Source: Leptodontidium sp. MPI-SDFR-AT-0119 (Eukaryota > Ascomycota > Leotiomycetes > Helotiales > Leptodontidiaceae). From it: a stretch of 64,000 bases of DNA. Under the pieces are notes generated by a model. It saw only the letters and a list, made by a program, of their open reading frames with translations, was not told the origin of the DNA and did no database searches. Below are positions 1 through 10,860 of the stretch, piece after piece. The stretch covers positions 496,001 through 560,000 of the forward strand of contig JAHLEZ010000004.1 of assembly GCA_020726505.1 (NCBI GenBank), given 5' to 3'. The position numbers were made by a program, and so were the translations under genes. The first letter of the stretch is position 1, and each line of letters opens with the position of its first letter.

Positions 1-2
1 CC

Positions 3-611
3 ACCGGCTACAAACACAACACACCCGATGGCGCATTCCAGCCCAAGCCCGAACACGGGGAGATCACAACTTCACTGCAGCACACCAGGATGATTCCACT
101 CCTCAGCGCATGCAAAGAAACTCGCGCGTTCTACATTTCGAAATATACCATTCCCCTCCCTTCCAACCCCAAAGGGAAAGGGCAAATCAGAATCTCGCCC
201 CTCGAGACGCTGTATATCGATAATTTCCCGTCTTTGCTCTCGGATGTTGATTTCAGCACCGCGATAACCAGTACACCGGGATACCGCCTGCAAGGGTTCT
301 GGACGAGGCTGGAGAGGGTTGCGGTGCCGGTTACGTGTCTTACGATGACGGTGCATGCCTGTTCGACGGTTATGTTGAGGACTGTGAGGAGACTGGAGGG
401 GGTGAGGGTTTTGCGTGGGGTGTTGTGGGATGGGTTTGGGGATCGGTGTGTGGAGAGGGGAGATGTGGAGGGGTTGGTGGGGGATATGGATAGGGTGTTG
501 CAGGCGTCGAGTGGGAAGATGGTGGAGGGGTTGAGGGAGATGGAGGAGGAGGATGGGGAGGAGGGTGGAAGGGGGTATGAGATGCCGCGGTTGGAGATAT
601 TGGAGGTTTAG
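3..611 (+). CDS. 2EXR-domain protein, C-terminal part (5' end outside window)
   Basis: The frame is open from the first bases of the window, so the start lies upstream. After a short lead the text reads RMIPLLSACKETRAFYI, which matches the 'hxxLLxVCKESR' segment that follows the first 2EXR block in this large fungal-specific family. Next comes PLETLYIDNF, the usual 'D.lY...' strand. The C-terminal third is rich in Glu, Gly and Arg (MEEEDGEEGGRG) and ends at a TAG at 611. No intron is needed in the visible part. 2EXR proteins have no established biochemical activity and are strongly expanded in Leotiomycetes. Four further 2EXR copies lie in this window, so this is one member of a local cluster. 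Base composition is ordinary and no break is seen. Confidence 0.75.
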   Translation, partial: TGYKHNTPDGAFQPKPEHGEITTSLQHTRMIPLLSACKETRAFYISKYTIPLPSNPKGKGQIRISPLETLYIDNFPSLLSDVDFSTAITSTPGYRLQGFWTRLERVAVPVTCLTMTVHACSTVMLRTVRRLEGVRVLRGVLWDGFGDRCVERGDVEGLVGDMDRVLQASSGKMVEGLREMEEEDGEEGGRGYEMPRLEILEV

Positions 612-1415
612 TTGGTGGAGCAGGAGGGAGCAGTGAGGTATTTGGGTGGGATTACTATACTAGATATCTCATGCTAGATATTTGACTTCTGGTTTCTGTG
701 CAGTTATAATTCCACCTCCAGCTGCTTTTCTCCGATCTCGTGTTGGAGGGACCGTTATTCATAGTTAGAAGATGAAGAGGATGAAAACCTCCACTGGCCT
801 TTCTGTTCAGTAGACAGCGTTTTAGTCCAAAGTAGCTCTTGAAGGCATCAAATTATCTTCGGAATATCTTCATGTCAACAATGGGTAGAAAGATAAGGTT
901 TATTTATCTGTTGAAAAGTGTAGCACTGCGAAAAGATCGTGTACTTTTCTTTAACGGCTCCATACGGGTCTCAGGGGACAAACAACTTCTATGTGATATG
1001 AATGTCTTGAAGTACAAATATAAAAACCTTCCATGACTGTTTGAAAACGCAAACTGAAGATCGCCTTGGTTGAGTATGAGAATTACTGGAAGTGGTTGCA
1101 TGGGAAAAGAGTAGAGATTCCTTTTTGCAGTTTTACTGGCTCAACACACTCTACTGGGGAATCTTCCAATACAGATTCGAGATACCTGAAAATCATTCCC
1201 CTGGTTGACCCCTTCGTTCGCTCGACTGCTCTACTTAACTCCATCCGTCTCATCATCAGACGTAGCTTACTGAGTAGAAGTAATTATAACATTTTTGCAG
1301 CATTCCTTACATGAGTTTGCCATTATTTTTCTACAACAAGTAGAAAACGACATAATGAAGACCAAACAAAGTTCTACAGGGGTCAAAGCATGCGTGGGTA
1401 ACGCGTAGTGTCAAC
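612..1415. other. Intergenic, no gene recognised
   Basis: Only short, mutually overlapping open frames with no recognisable motif. Moderately AT-rich. Probably 3' flank of the left 2EXR gene plus decayed sequence. Confidence 0.5.
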
Positions 1416-3600
1416 ATGACAGTGCAGCCTGTCGCTACGGGCCTCGAACCTGAGGCCAATTCCCTTAGCGTTACTTCGAACGCGACCTCATGGAACTTCC
1501 TCGAATATTCACAGACTCTTCAAAACAGCACAATCCCTTCGCAACCCTTCAACATGAACCACGAAGTACATCTCAGTACTTTTCAGAGCAGATATGTCTT
1601 CTGGTGAGCCTTGCTCGTCCCCTTGTAAAGCTCAACAAACCCCTTGGAATGAAGCTGAGCTGACTTCACCCTATAGACTCAACGCGCGTTGCTGCAGATC
1701 GGGTTTGCCTCTTAAAGAACACCTCCAGAGACCCTCTACTGCCTCAGACTGAGGTTAGACCACGAGCTTGAAGTGCCACCGGTCAAACCCTCGTACTGAT
1801 GCGAATGAAAGAAAAACGTCCTTGGACACCAAGCCCATTGTCTTAAGCCTGCGCGATGGGAAGGGATCTTACTCAAGAATCTCTCAGGGCTTCCCAGATC
1901 AACCATTTGCATGTTACAGAGTTTGGCATACATGATTGATGCCTCAACTCCCCCCGCGTCTCTCAATTGGTTTTAGGGCTCAATCCTGGATTCCCGGCTT
2001 ATGATGCTCAGCATGATCCTCCCGGTCAGAGAGAAGCCGAAGATTCATCGCACCTGCGGAGCATGAGAAGGCCGCCTTTCTGTAGACCATGCTCTGGGTG
2101 AAGGATCTTCTGTTCACTCCAATTGATTGAGGGATGAGATCGAAAGTTGGAAGATACCCCGCACTTGCGGATGGCAGGCACTTGGCAAGTTCTTCAACCC
2201 CAGCTTTGCTTCCGATACCCGCAGCGCTAATACGCCCCTTCGCAGAAGTAACGTATCCTACTCATACAGGAAAACATGGGCCATCGTCACTTCCTCAATC
2301 CCAATCTCAACACCGACGCCGCCAGCAAGCCAATATTCGTCAAGGAGCGAGTTCCAGCTCCGGAAAAGAAAATACTTGAGATCCACAGGCTCTACAACCA
2401 AGCCATGCCAATGTGCGTGCCTATAGATGCTCTTTAAATCGACAAGGCATGCTGGAACTTTGCCAACCGCCTTCCCAAACTTGACATTATTCTGCATATC
2501 TCCTATGGAGACTTGCTGTACTTTCGATTGTACCTGAGCAGTTTCATGCCAAGAATCAGGAAGACTCTCTAGTACTTGTTTGTGAAGGTCGGACTAAACT
2601 TTGGCGGACGATGGGCGAGGGTCTAGGTTGCGAACCCATACGTACGACTCCGCCAACGCATGCCTCAGAGAAAGGCCCTTGACTTGTCGAGGTACTAAGA
2701 AGCTGCTGATTGTAGCACTCCCACATCAAGCCAAACCAACGACCATGGATCTCCAGAGCACAATTGTCTCTTACGCAGGGCCTACGCTTTGAATTTGGCG
2801 AGCTATCATTCTACTGCAGAGACGCCGAAGCATCGAGCTGTATCGACACGATTTGGTTATTCTTCTCCCTGAAATCTCGCAGATTGCACACTGCTGCTCC
2901 CCTATATGCTATCATATATCAGCGCGGAAAGTTCTTGCTGATATCGGCATTTGGATTATTGGCTTGGGCTGTTCTACTGCGCTTATCCTGCGGTACAAAT
3001 CAGCAAAGGCTTTGGGTACCCTCTGGAACGTCAAGGGAAGAACTTACATGACAGGTTCGACACATCCATTGCCCGTCATACTGACGTCGAACGAATTGGA
3101 GAACAAAGCAAAGAACCATGTGATGGCTCCTAGTATGAACAGCCTTGAAGATCAAGCAGTCTCCCATGACAATGCGATGCCAGCCGATTCTCCGGTCCAG
3201 GACGACTTGACTACCTAGGCATTGGCAATTGGGGCCGGACTGGTCACTATCGTATTCTCATCTCTGCAAGCCCTTGAAGTATGGCAGATCTTCGTTGGAT
3301 ATCTAGAGTACGTGGTCATCATTGCTATCCTTTTTACCAACAATTCTTGTATTTGTCGCCAACGGGGAAGCAAGAGCTTCAAAAGCCAGGCTCTTATAGC
3401 TTACGACTGTCATGCCAGCGGTGTATATCGGCGCCCATCTGCAGGATCAAGGCTGGAACTCTCAAGAGTTCCCGAATGGGAAAAGCCGAAATCCACAAAA
3501 CCAGCAAGGATGTTGAGTCGTCTGGCTCTGCACGCCCCTTCCCAAGTTTCCACTCTCGTGTCCGCTCTTCAGTCTCTCGAGACGACGCTCTTGGACTGAG
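1416..3600 (+). pseudogene. Decayed protein-coding region, family not recognised
   Basis: Several consecutive stretches look coding but lie in different frames and are cut by stops. A first stretch (1416-1604) ends at a good donor (GTGAGC). At 2276-2620 one frame reads MGHRHFLNPNLNTD..., then continues through TAA (about 2435) and TAG with good composition on both sides (IDKACWNFANRLPKLDII, then YLFVKVGLNFGGRW). This fits CAA/CAG codons changed to TAA/TAG. From 2853 a hydrophobic segment (GIWIIGLGCSTALIL) is followed by RYKSAKALGTLWNVKGRTY and, after another TAG at 3216, by a second hydrophobic segment (FVGYLEYVVIIAILF). Some of this is reminiscent of a membrane-anchored enzyme, but I cannot assign a family. 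No single intact reading frame can be assembled. It may be more than one relic. Confidence 0.35.
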
Positions 3601-4431
3601 CTCACATTGGACGACTCTTTGCTGAGAAGTCGCCAGGAGGCATTGCCAGTTGGCCTAAAAGCTTTTTGAATATGGTCGCTGACCTGCGGTCCCTTCGATA
3701 CGGAGCCGTGGTTCGAGAACGAAGTAGGCTTTCGAACTGAGGAGGGGCAATGATTTCCGCGCCATTTATTCGAACTCTTCTATCTTCGCTGGTCTCGCGG
3801 ATTATGTGGAAGTATGGTAGGAGATTCAAGTCTGATCATCGAGTTGATATCTTTTGCGTCCCAGATGCAAAGTCAGCCTCAATTTGCTGGATCTTTTGAA
3901 GACTGCGAATGAAGATGAAGACTTACCTGGAGGCATCTTCACATCATAAAGCATTGGTGGTATAATGATGCTCATGCATGCAAGAGAGAAGCCACGCCAA
4001 TTGTAGCGGGTTTGACACCAGCTCCCTCGCAGTCGAAGGGTGGTCGGGCCAGGTCATGTTCGAAGCTAATCCGCTTAGCCTCAGGCCTCGAGGCTGAGGT
4101 GAGGGTTTGTTTACTTGTGCTTATCGGACTGATATATCTGCAACATGGTCAATTGACTCTTAAGAATCGATTGGAAAGATCAAATAGCTCATGGACTTGA
4201 AATTCTGGGCGGGTGGAAAGCACTTAACTTCTCCGATAATCCTGTCTAGGTTGCTAGACCTACCTACCTACTTCTCGGCAGGAATGCTGTCAGCCTGGTG
4301 TTCCTTTTAGCCCAGTGCAACGGCTAGATTAGGTGGTTGCCCTAGCGCTAGCCGTCGCTATAAACAGCTGTCGCCTCTTTCATAAATCTCTGTTTCTCTC
4401 AACAGCCAACCTCAAACAAACCCAACGCAAG
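3601..4431. other. Intergenic and 5' flank of the 2EXR gene at 4432
   Basis: No convincing gene. The last 200 bases form the promoter and 5'UTR of the next gene, with short pyrimidine-rich tracts and a TATA-like box. Confidence 0.4.
4359..4364 (+). promoter_or_regulatory. TATA-like box of the 2EXR gene at 4432
   Basis: TATAAA about 70 bp before the inferred ATG, followed by a CT-rich leader. Just upstream, at 4340-4349, is the decamer CCCTAGCGCT, which is also present upstream of the paralogue (6129-6138). Confidence 0.4.
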
Positions 4432-5646
4432 ATGGCAGGCTCTATCGCCGCCCCTGACCTCCCTTGCGAGGGCAACGAGCTTCTGGCTGTGGAAGGAAAG
4501 ATGAAGAATCTCTGTAAGTACCATATTCTTTTGCGTCGTTCGATCCCCGCACGTTAACACAGCTGGGTCCGATCGCTAATCTTCTCGGCCAGCCACCTCC
4601 AGCGACACTACCAGCACCCACGCCGTCAGAGGCTCTGTCCGTAGATCCACCCGAAACTCCGCTCGATTGGCTGCTCTCCCCACTGGCCTCGCCGCCGACG
4701 TTGAGACCATCGCTCGCTCCGTCAAAGTCTCCGAGAATTCCTCTGCCAATGGCTCCGCTGGCGTCTCTACTGCTCTGTCTGCCGATACGGGAGTAGTCGA
4801 ACCCCAACTTGACACCTTCACGTGTTATCCCAGACTTCCCCTGGAATTGCGTAATATGATTGTAAAGAAGGCTTTACCCGCTTCTGCTATCATTGGTAAG
4901 TCTCCTTCCACCTCATTCGCAGTTTCTACGTTGGCCTCTTCTCGTTCTCTAAGATAAGCGCTAATAATAATTTTCTCCAAGTTCTGGATATTGAGACGAT
5001 GAACTGGAAGAAACCTCCCCACAATCACAAGGTCAGAACCCTCAGATTTATTCTGATGCTCGACGGAAAGATGACCATTACCGAATTCCACGAGAGCCGC
5101 AAACTCAGTTTCCTCCGAGTCGACCGTGCTACCAGAGAGGTCTACACTAAGCGCTTCCCTCACTCCATTGAGATCTCCTACAACCGTCGACAGAGAATCG
5201 AGTCTAGGCTCTGGATTTCGTTGGATGATCTCCTGTACGTCAGAAACTTCTGTGGAAGTATCACTTTGGATCGCACCTTCGATTCAGTCAAGAACACGCG
5301 ACCTGGTGCCCTTCCCTTCGGATATCTTACCCGCTTGGCGCTTGGAGGTCACGTCTTGGCCAAGCTGTCCGACGACGTCGTCTCCCCCGGCGCAGTCAAG
5401 AACTTCCTAGAGATGTGCCCCAACCTAAAAGAGCTCAAGATTCTTGATCACAAGGTTCCCGCCCTCAAGGGCTTCAAGAAGTTCGGTGCTCGTGGCTATC
5501 AAGGTCTTAACCCCTACCCAGAAAGCACCAACTTGAAGTCCGTGCAGAGCTGGGATGTTCAGGTCGATTTGCTCTTCAACATGATGGCCGCGGATCCCGC
5601 TGTTGTGGCTGGAAAAGCTTCTGTCCCAACCATCACCTTCATGTAA
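4432..5646 (+). CDS. 2EXR-domain protein (349 aa, 3 exons)
   Basis: Exons 4432-4513, 4593-4895 and 4982-5646 join in frame across two canonical introns (GTAAGT donors, CAG/AAG acceptors), giving 349 residues. A Ser/Thr/Ala-rich N-terminus holds a basic patch (RRSTRNSARLAALP). The 2EXR signature follows near residues 118-140 (FTCYPRLPLELRNMIVKKAL), then the 'FLRVDRATREVY' segment, the counterpart of 'LLxVCKESR'. The C-terminal half contains an LRR-like stretch (FLEMCPNLKELKIL). The ATG at 4432 is chosen because it follows a typical CAAG context, and the longer in-frame ATG at 4333 overlaps the TATA-like box. Function is unknown for the family. A broken tandem copy follows at 6353 with the same exon layout, which shows local duplication. 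Confidence 0.8.
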
Positions 5647-6352
5647 TGGAATCCCTTCATTTGTTTCGGCATTTGGGAGGTTTTCACTGTCGCCAGAGAT
5701 TGATTGGACAGAGTTGATTTGTTCTTTTGAGTGTGTTTCTATGCAACTACCTCAATGTCACAGGTGTTTTCTGCGATGGTATGTGAGGTGAAGGCTACGA
5801 GGTGAAGGAAGGTAGCAATCAATACAAAAGTGTATTAAAAAAGTTTGACCTTATGATTCGTGACTCGTGTAAAACATGATCTGCTACCAAACTACCCCAT
5901 GGGATAATCTGAACATAAAAGGCTCTGTCTCCGCCTAGCTTCTGGAGACCCCGGCTTCCCCGTGCCCTTCTCCCCCCTTCTATAACTCTGATGTAAAAGC
6001 ATACTTGTCTTGGAAGTCTTCTCCACGTATATGGTCTGCTATGGCGTAAAGATTGCCTGATATTCAATCTTGCTGCTCTACAATTCAGCCCCGTGAGCCA
6101 GATTTCCAATTCAGATGACATTCAATGTCCCTAGCGCTTTCACCAGACGCGTTTACCACTCAATCCAACCCTATTCACCCCTTCTAAGCTCTTCCTAGCC
6201 TAGTACACTCGCGCATAAAGCACTAGCGCCAAATTCGAGCAGCGCCAGTCAACCTGGGTGGTTTATGAAGCCATTAAAGGACCTCGCCTTCGAAATCTTC
6301 CCACGACAGAACAACAAGGAACAACCAGTCACAACCACAAACAACAGCAGCA
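5647..6352. other. Intergenic and 5' flank of the 2EXR pseudogene
   Basis: No gene seen. Holds the 3' flank of the intact 2EXR gene and, from about 6120, leader sequence of the paralogue with the shared decamer CCCTAGCGCT (6129-6138). Confidence 0.5.
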
Positions 6353-7389
6353 ATGTCGTACAGACTCAGCAACCACGAGCTCCCTCAGGCGGAGAGCATT
6401 GCCGCCCTCGAGGTCATTGATGAAGAGATGGAGCATCCCAGTAAGTTTTTTTTGCCCTTCCATTCAAGCGGTGCGCACAAGTTGGGGAAGGTGAATTCGA
6501 TCTCTAACTTTTGTTTTAGTAGCTTACCCTGGTCGTGTCAACGACGAGGAAAGTGGCGGTGATGACTCTGACTCTAGTTATGGCCGTTCCGACTCCCCAG
6601 TAGCATCGCTGGAGATTCTGGTTCCCGTCGTTGTCTGTTTCTTGATCTTGATCTAGTCCCCCTGGAAAAGGTTGTCCCCCTGGAAAAGTTTACGCTTTAC
6701 GTCAAGCTTCCCTTTGAGCTACGTAGGATGGTCATAAAGTTCTCGTTGCCCCGTGCTGCAGTCATTCGTGAGTCCTTCCACACCCCTTCCATACCAGCCG
6801 GAAGCCTACTGACTTGCATTTGATAGAATTAAAGCATGAAACTTACCAGTACAAGTCCCGCGGGCACCAAGAACGCTATGTTCGTATGATTGTCGATACC
6901 ACGAACAACTTCACAATCAAGCAATTGAGAGAGTCTCGTGGATTGGCCCTTTTGCGTGTCAACAATGAGTTCCGCGATATCTACATCAACGCTCTACCCC
7001 TCAGCCTCCACATCTGCCACGTTCGCATCCAAAGCAAGCTCCGCTTCTCCAACGAGGACTTGCTGTTCTGCAGCACCTTCTTTGGCCGTATTATAGCAGT
7101 CAATCGGACCTTCGATGCTCTCATCAGACAGAACATATTCAAGGATGTAACGCACGTCGCGTTTCAGCGCCGGCGTTATGCTTCAACTCAAGAACTACCC
7201 TTCTCTCTTGACGAAGCTCTTCAAGACTTTCCCCCGCCTGGACGAGTTGAAGGTTCTAAATGTTCGGGCCTCTTCCCTTATGGCTACGTCTACAGCATTT
7301 GGCCTTACTGGCTACCACATAAGTCAGACTCAACTTTTTTTCTCGCTCCTTCTATTTTAGTATTTGGACATGAGCAACTGCCGCTTTAA
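6353..7389 (+). pseudogene. 2EXR-domain paralogue, frameshifted
   Basis: Tandem copy of the gene at 4432. Exon 1 (6353-6440) ends at GTAAGT and resumes at 6520. The 2EXR block FTLYVKLPFELRRMVIKF lies at about 6690-6750 and ends at a GTGAGT donor (6768). The next exon starts at 6827 and carries KQLRESRGLALLRVNNEFRD, matching the intact gene. Two defects are visible. (1) Between about 6600 and 6660 the exon-2 frame runs into TAG, and the 2EXR block lies in another frame, beside a duplicated stretch TCCCCCTGGAAAAG. An unusual extra intron could rescue this. (2) At about 7150-7175 the frame shifts, and the equivalent of the intact gene's ...CPNLKELKIL segment continues in another frame (LFKTFPRLDELKVLNV, 7200-7260). 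The C-terminus is not alignable with the intact gene. Most likely a non-functional duplicate. Confidence 0.65.
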
Positions 7390-8940
7390 CCTGAGCCGAG
7401 GGTAAGCATTCCTGAGCATGCCTGAGCTTGGCCAGAGTAACCTGAGCACACGGTAGAGTCAGCCCGAGCATGCATTGAGAGGCCACCGAGCTCCCAAAGG
7501 AGCTCGTTCCGGCCCTTATTATGTGGGGATGTTGATGACTCGTGGATAGGTGGATATTCCCGGACATACTTTTTAGGCAAGTATGTTGATGTGATGAGGT
7601 GAGGTGAGGCGAGGCTACACAGCCTTCTGGAGATGTAGGGTTGTTACGAGCCCCTCGTGCAACAATTGGTCCCTTCAGTAGAGGTGACGGTTTATCTTGA
7701 GCATTGGCTGCTTTGGGAAATGCACTGGGAGGAAGTGAAGATATATTTTTGAGAAGGAGGAAAAGGGGAATGTTATTCGTGGAGGAGGGGGTTCGGGGAG
7801 TTTTTTTCTTTTCAACGGGCGCGATCTACCTTTTAGGAATGGTACCTGTTGTCATTGTTTCACCAATTTCTAAGTTAAAGGGAAACATTGCTTCAACTTG
7901 ACCCTCAAAACATGTGTTAAAGAACATTTCACAATCGCAAAATCTCAAGTGCTCGAGTTGTACAATTTGCATTAGCGTGCGTAGTTTGTCGCGGTGATTG
8001 ATCGAAAGCAATCGTCTTACTGAGGTACTTCTACGACGCGTCGACCGTTGGCTATCGGTCAATATCGACGTTCCCTCTACTTTCTTATGATATGCGAGCT
8101 TGAAATTCTAGTAGTGAGAGTTCCTATGACTAGGTTGGGGACATGAGATGATATACGCTCGACGAGTTGTAAAACGGCACGCTCATATAAAGCACAGTAC
8201 CTTTGGGGTACATCTCGAAGCGGTGGATGACATGGAGCGTAGGACAGATGGAGGCCATTTGAAATCAACGAGTAGTGGCTTTTTAATGCCTCATAGTGAA
8301 AAGTGGTTCCCAGCTTTCAATGAAGTAGAAAACCTCCCAGAGACAGTGTAGCTCCCTATTGCCACTTTTGCTTCCTTGTATCAAGCAGTTTCCTGGTGTC
8401 GAACTTCAAAGTTTTGCTGCACGAAGATGCGGGCGATGGAATTTTGCGGGAGCCGTGGTGATTCTGGCACATCTGTATGTTGGATTGGTGGACTTTTCAG
8501 GACAGGACGGTAACTTGTTTGTTTCAAAAATTGCGAGCACTTGTGATCATCTTTCTTAATCGACTTTCATATTGGCACTGTAACCTGACTCACTTATAGA
8601 GAATATTGCGCAGCATTTTCTCAGGATTTAATTGGTGTGGTCGAGGAAGTGTTCGCCCTAAAAATTTAAAAGGTTGTGGTCACGGAACGGAAGTAAAACC
8701 CAGAAAGTTCATAAATTCGTATTATCTCATTCCAGCCGCCCAGACCGTGCCACAGGTATCATTTAAAAACAAGCAAGCACCCCAATACTCTCGAAGAGAT
8801 CCTCCATAACCGATTGCTCGAAACCTGTAATGATAAAAAAAAATTATATATAAAAGAAAGGAGAGTAGTACCCCCGTTTCCCCCGAGATTGACGACGTCG
8901 AGTCCTCCCCCAATGCTCTTTGAAAGCTCCGGTAATTAGC
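7390..8940. other. Intergenic, no gene recognised
   Basis: About 1.5 kb. The first 250 bp hold several CCTGAGC-type motifs and a GAGGT-rich run. The remainder is AT-leaning with only shadow frames. It ends at the 3' side of the minus-strand protease gene. Confidence 0.45.
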
Positions 8941-10154
8941 CTACTCATATTTCTCTGGTAGCGGAAATGGTAGATCCTTCTTATATAGATCTTTGTATTC
9001 CTCTCGCCATTTGCTAGATTTATCTGTTGGGTGGGAATTTCTGTGCTCTGCTTTCCGAATCTCGTTTTGGTATTCTTTTCGAAGTTCACCAAAGAACTTT
9101 TCCTTCGCGGCTTCGACTTTCGCCATGCTCGCGTCTAAGAGCTGCTTCTTTTTCTCGGGGGTTGGCTTCGGTATCATCTTTTTTATTCCTTCGTTCTTGT
9201 ATGTGGCATGTTCGCCCTTCACAATAGTTATCGTGGATTCTAGTTCCTTCAATGTTCTCGCTACTAAATGATTAGCGTTTATGCTTGAAAATGGATCAGA
9301 CGGGAAGTAGTCATACCGTTCGTTATATCTTCGTCTAAGAATGTACTCCAGATCGTAGTGCCAGAACTCATGAGGTTTGGCACATCCAGAATGTTGTTCT
9401 TTTGGATTGAACGCGCCCCGATGATAAGGTCAAACATCGGATGCTCTGAAACCAAAAAACGCATATCACGGAACACCCTGGTGCTGTTGCTGTGATACCA
9501 AGTCAAGTAGATGGCGCCGACTGGGATCAGCTTGTGGCCGGTAATGCCCTGACCCCCATCTTCTTCCTCTCTTGTCAGCTTGTGGAAGTCATTTTTTGTG
9601 TATCCTAGCACGCCGACGACGAATTCTCTGGATACGATATTGCCTTGCAGATTGCCGGTGTCGATGGTGCATTTGGCTTCTCTCGGTATCATGTGTCGAC
9701 TTTGGTCCCTCTCCGTGGAGAGAACATATACCGGCAGAACCCAAGGGGAAGCAACATGAACCTCGGGATCTTGGTATCTTGGGGGACTTTCTGGGACTGC
9801 GGTTCGAGCTGGTTCCAACGTTGGTCTCCTCGGAATGCAGAACACCGCTAATAGGTGATCCAGCCAGCTATAGCGACCTGCGTCGCTCGATGCGCCATAT
9901 TCGCTCTCGAATTTAGGTTCCAAGGATTCATCGTACCCGACGAGGGTGATCCGAGATCTGCTGGATCGTATCGAGGGTTGGATTGACAACGAGCGACGAG
10001 AGGCAGAAGGGTCGCTTGGAGGGATTGTTGACAAGCGTGTAGGTCTAGTAGGTTCGCATTCCGAGACTGGGAGGGAAGTCAAAGTCAGCCAAGCAACTTC
10101 TGCCCCGCAACGTTTACCCGTCGACTCACCACTTATCGCTGGCAGAGAAGCCAT
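8941..10154 (-). CDS. Retropepsin-like aspartic protease domain protein (364 aa, 3 exons)
   Basis: Minus-strand exons 10154-10130, 10066-9317 and 9260-8941 join in frame across introns of 63 and 56 bp (GTGAGT...CAG; GTATGA...TAG), giving 364 residues. After a Ser/Pro/Arg-rich N-terminus, the centre shows the aspartyl protease hallmarks: a catalytic D-T-G triplet in CTIDTGNLQGNIVS (Asp about residue 144) and, about 70 residues later, a hydrophobic-hydrophobic-G motif (MFDLIIGARSIQKNNIL). Together these define a single-lobe, retroviral-type (RVP) fold that would act as a homodimer. The C-terminal 100 residues are highly charged (KKKQLLDASMAKVEAAKEKF) and probably helical or coiled coil. No reverse transcriptase, integrase or LTR is adjacent, so this is a stand-alone host gene, possibly domesticated. 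Substrate unknown. The start follows the only good first exon. Confidence 0.75.
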
Positions 10155-10177
10155 CTTTGGGTCTATTTTCGAAGCTG

Positions 10178-10210
10178 TAGATAGATAGATAGACAGATAG
10201 ATAGATAGAT
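10178..10210. repeat. (TAGA)n microsatellite
   Basis: About eight TAGA units with one interruption, 24 bp upstream of the minus-strand protease start codon, so within its leader or promoter. Confidence 0.9.
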
Positions 10211-10698
10211 GTTTTGTGTCGATCTTGGGGCTTGACTGCGATAAATGATCTTGGGGCTCGACTGTGGGGAAAGAAGGCTAGAAATACACAGCCCCCACCG
10301 TCACTGTCTCAGCTCAGCCAAACGGTTCGCCCTTTCGCGGAGCCTCGCCAACAGGCAGGATAGAGCAGTCCACGCGACCACAGAACTGCTCTTCCGAATC
10401 GCAATCTCCACGGAGGATTTTCGTTGCCGGCGCTCGCGGACAATATCTTCGGTATCTTCAGTATCTTGGGGTTGCACAACCCAGCCTATGCCCTTTTCAC
10501 GGTACATAACTTCTCCGGTGGAGTCCGAATGTGGCCGGTTTTCCTTGCTTTTTCTCAAGGCAGAAGTCTACCGTACCAAATCATTGCTTTGCGAGGAGAT
10601 GTTGTCCCGCTGATACAGTATAGGATGGATGCTGATGAAGAAAGCGTCCTGGCTGTTCAGCTCGGCTTGCGTGCCGTCCTGGAAGTGGTGTGATGAGG

Positions 10699-10726
<28 letters not shown>
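10699..10726. repeat. (CT)14 microsatellite
   Basis: Uninterrupted CT dinucleotides. Confidence 0.95.
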
Positions 10727-10732
<6 letters not shown>

Positions 10733-10838
10733 CGGCTCTCAACTGGCTCTCGACTGGTCAGCAGATGGGATGCCTGTGAAACTCTGAGACGGATTATTAT
10801 CGCTTGAGAGAGGTTGACTCAGCTCTGCGCCCCATACC

Positions 10839-10860
10839 ACTCACTCACTCACTCACTCAC
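10839..10860. repeat. (ACTC)n microsatellite
   Basis: Tandem ACTC units in the spacer, about 30 bp before a TATA-like sequence. Confidence 0.9.

Noticed and set aside
1736..1966. Minus-strand 76-codon frame
   Set aside because: No motif or support, and lies opposite the decayed plus-strand region.
10301..10558. Minus-strand 85-codon frame as a small gene
   Set aside because: No recognisable motif, signal or splice support; left as unassigned in the spacer description.
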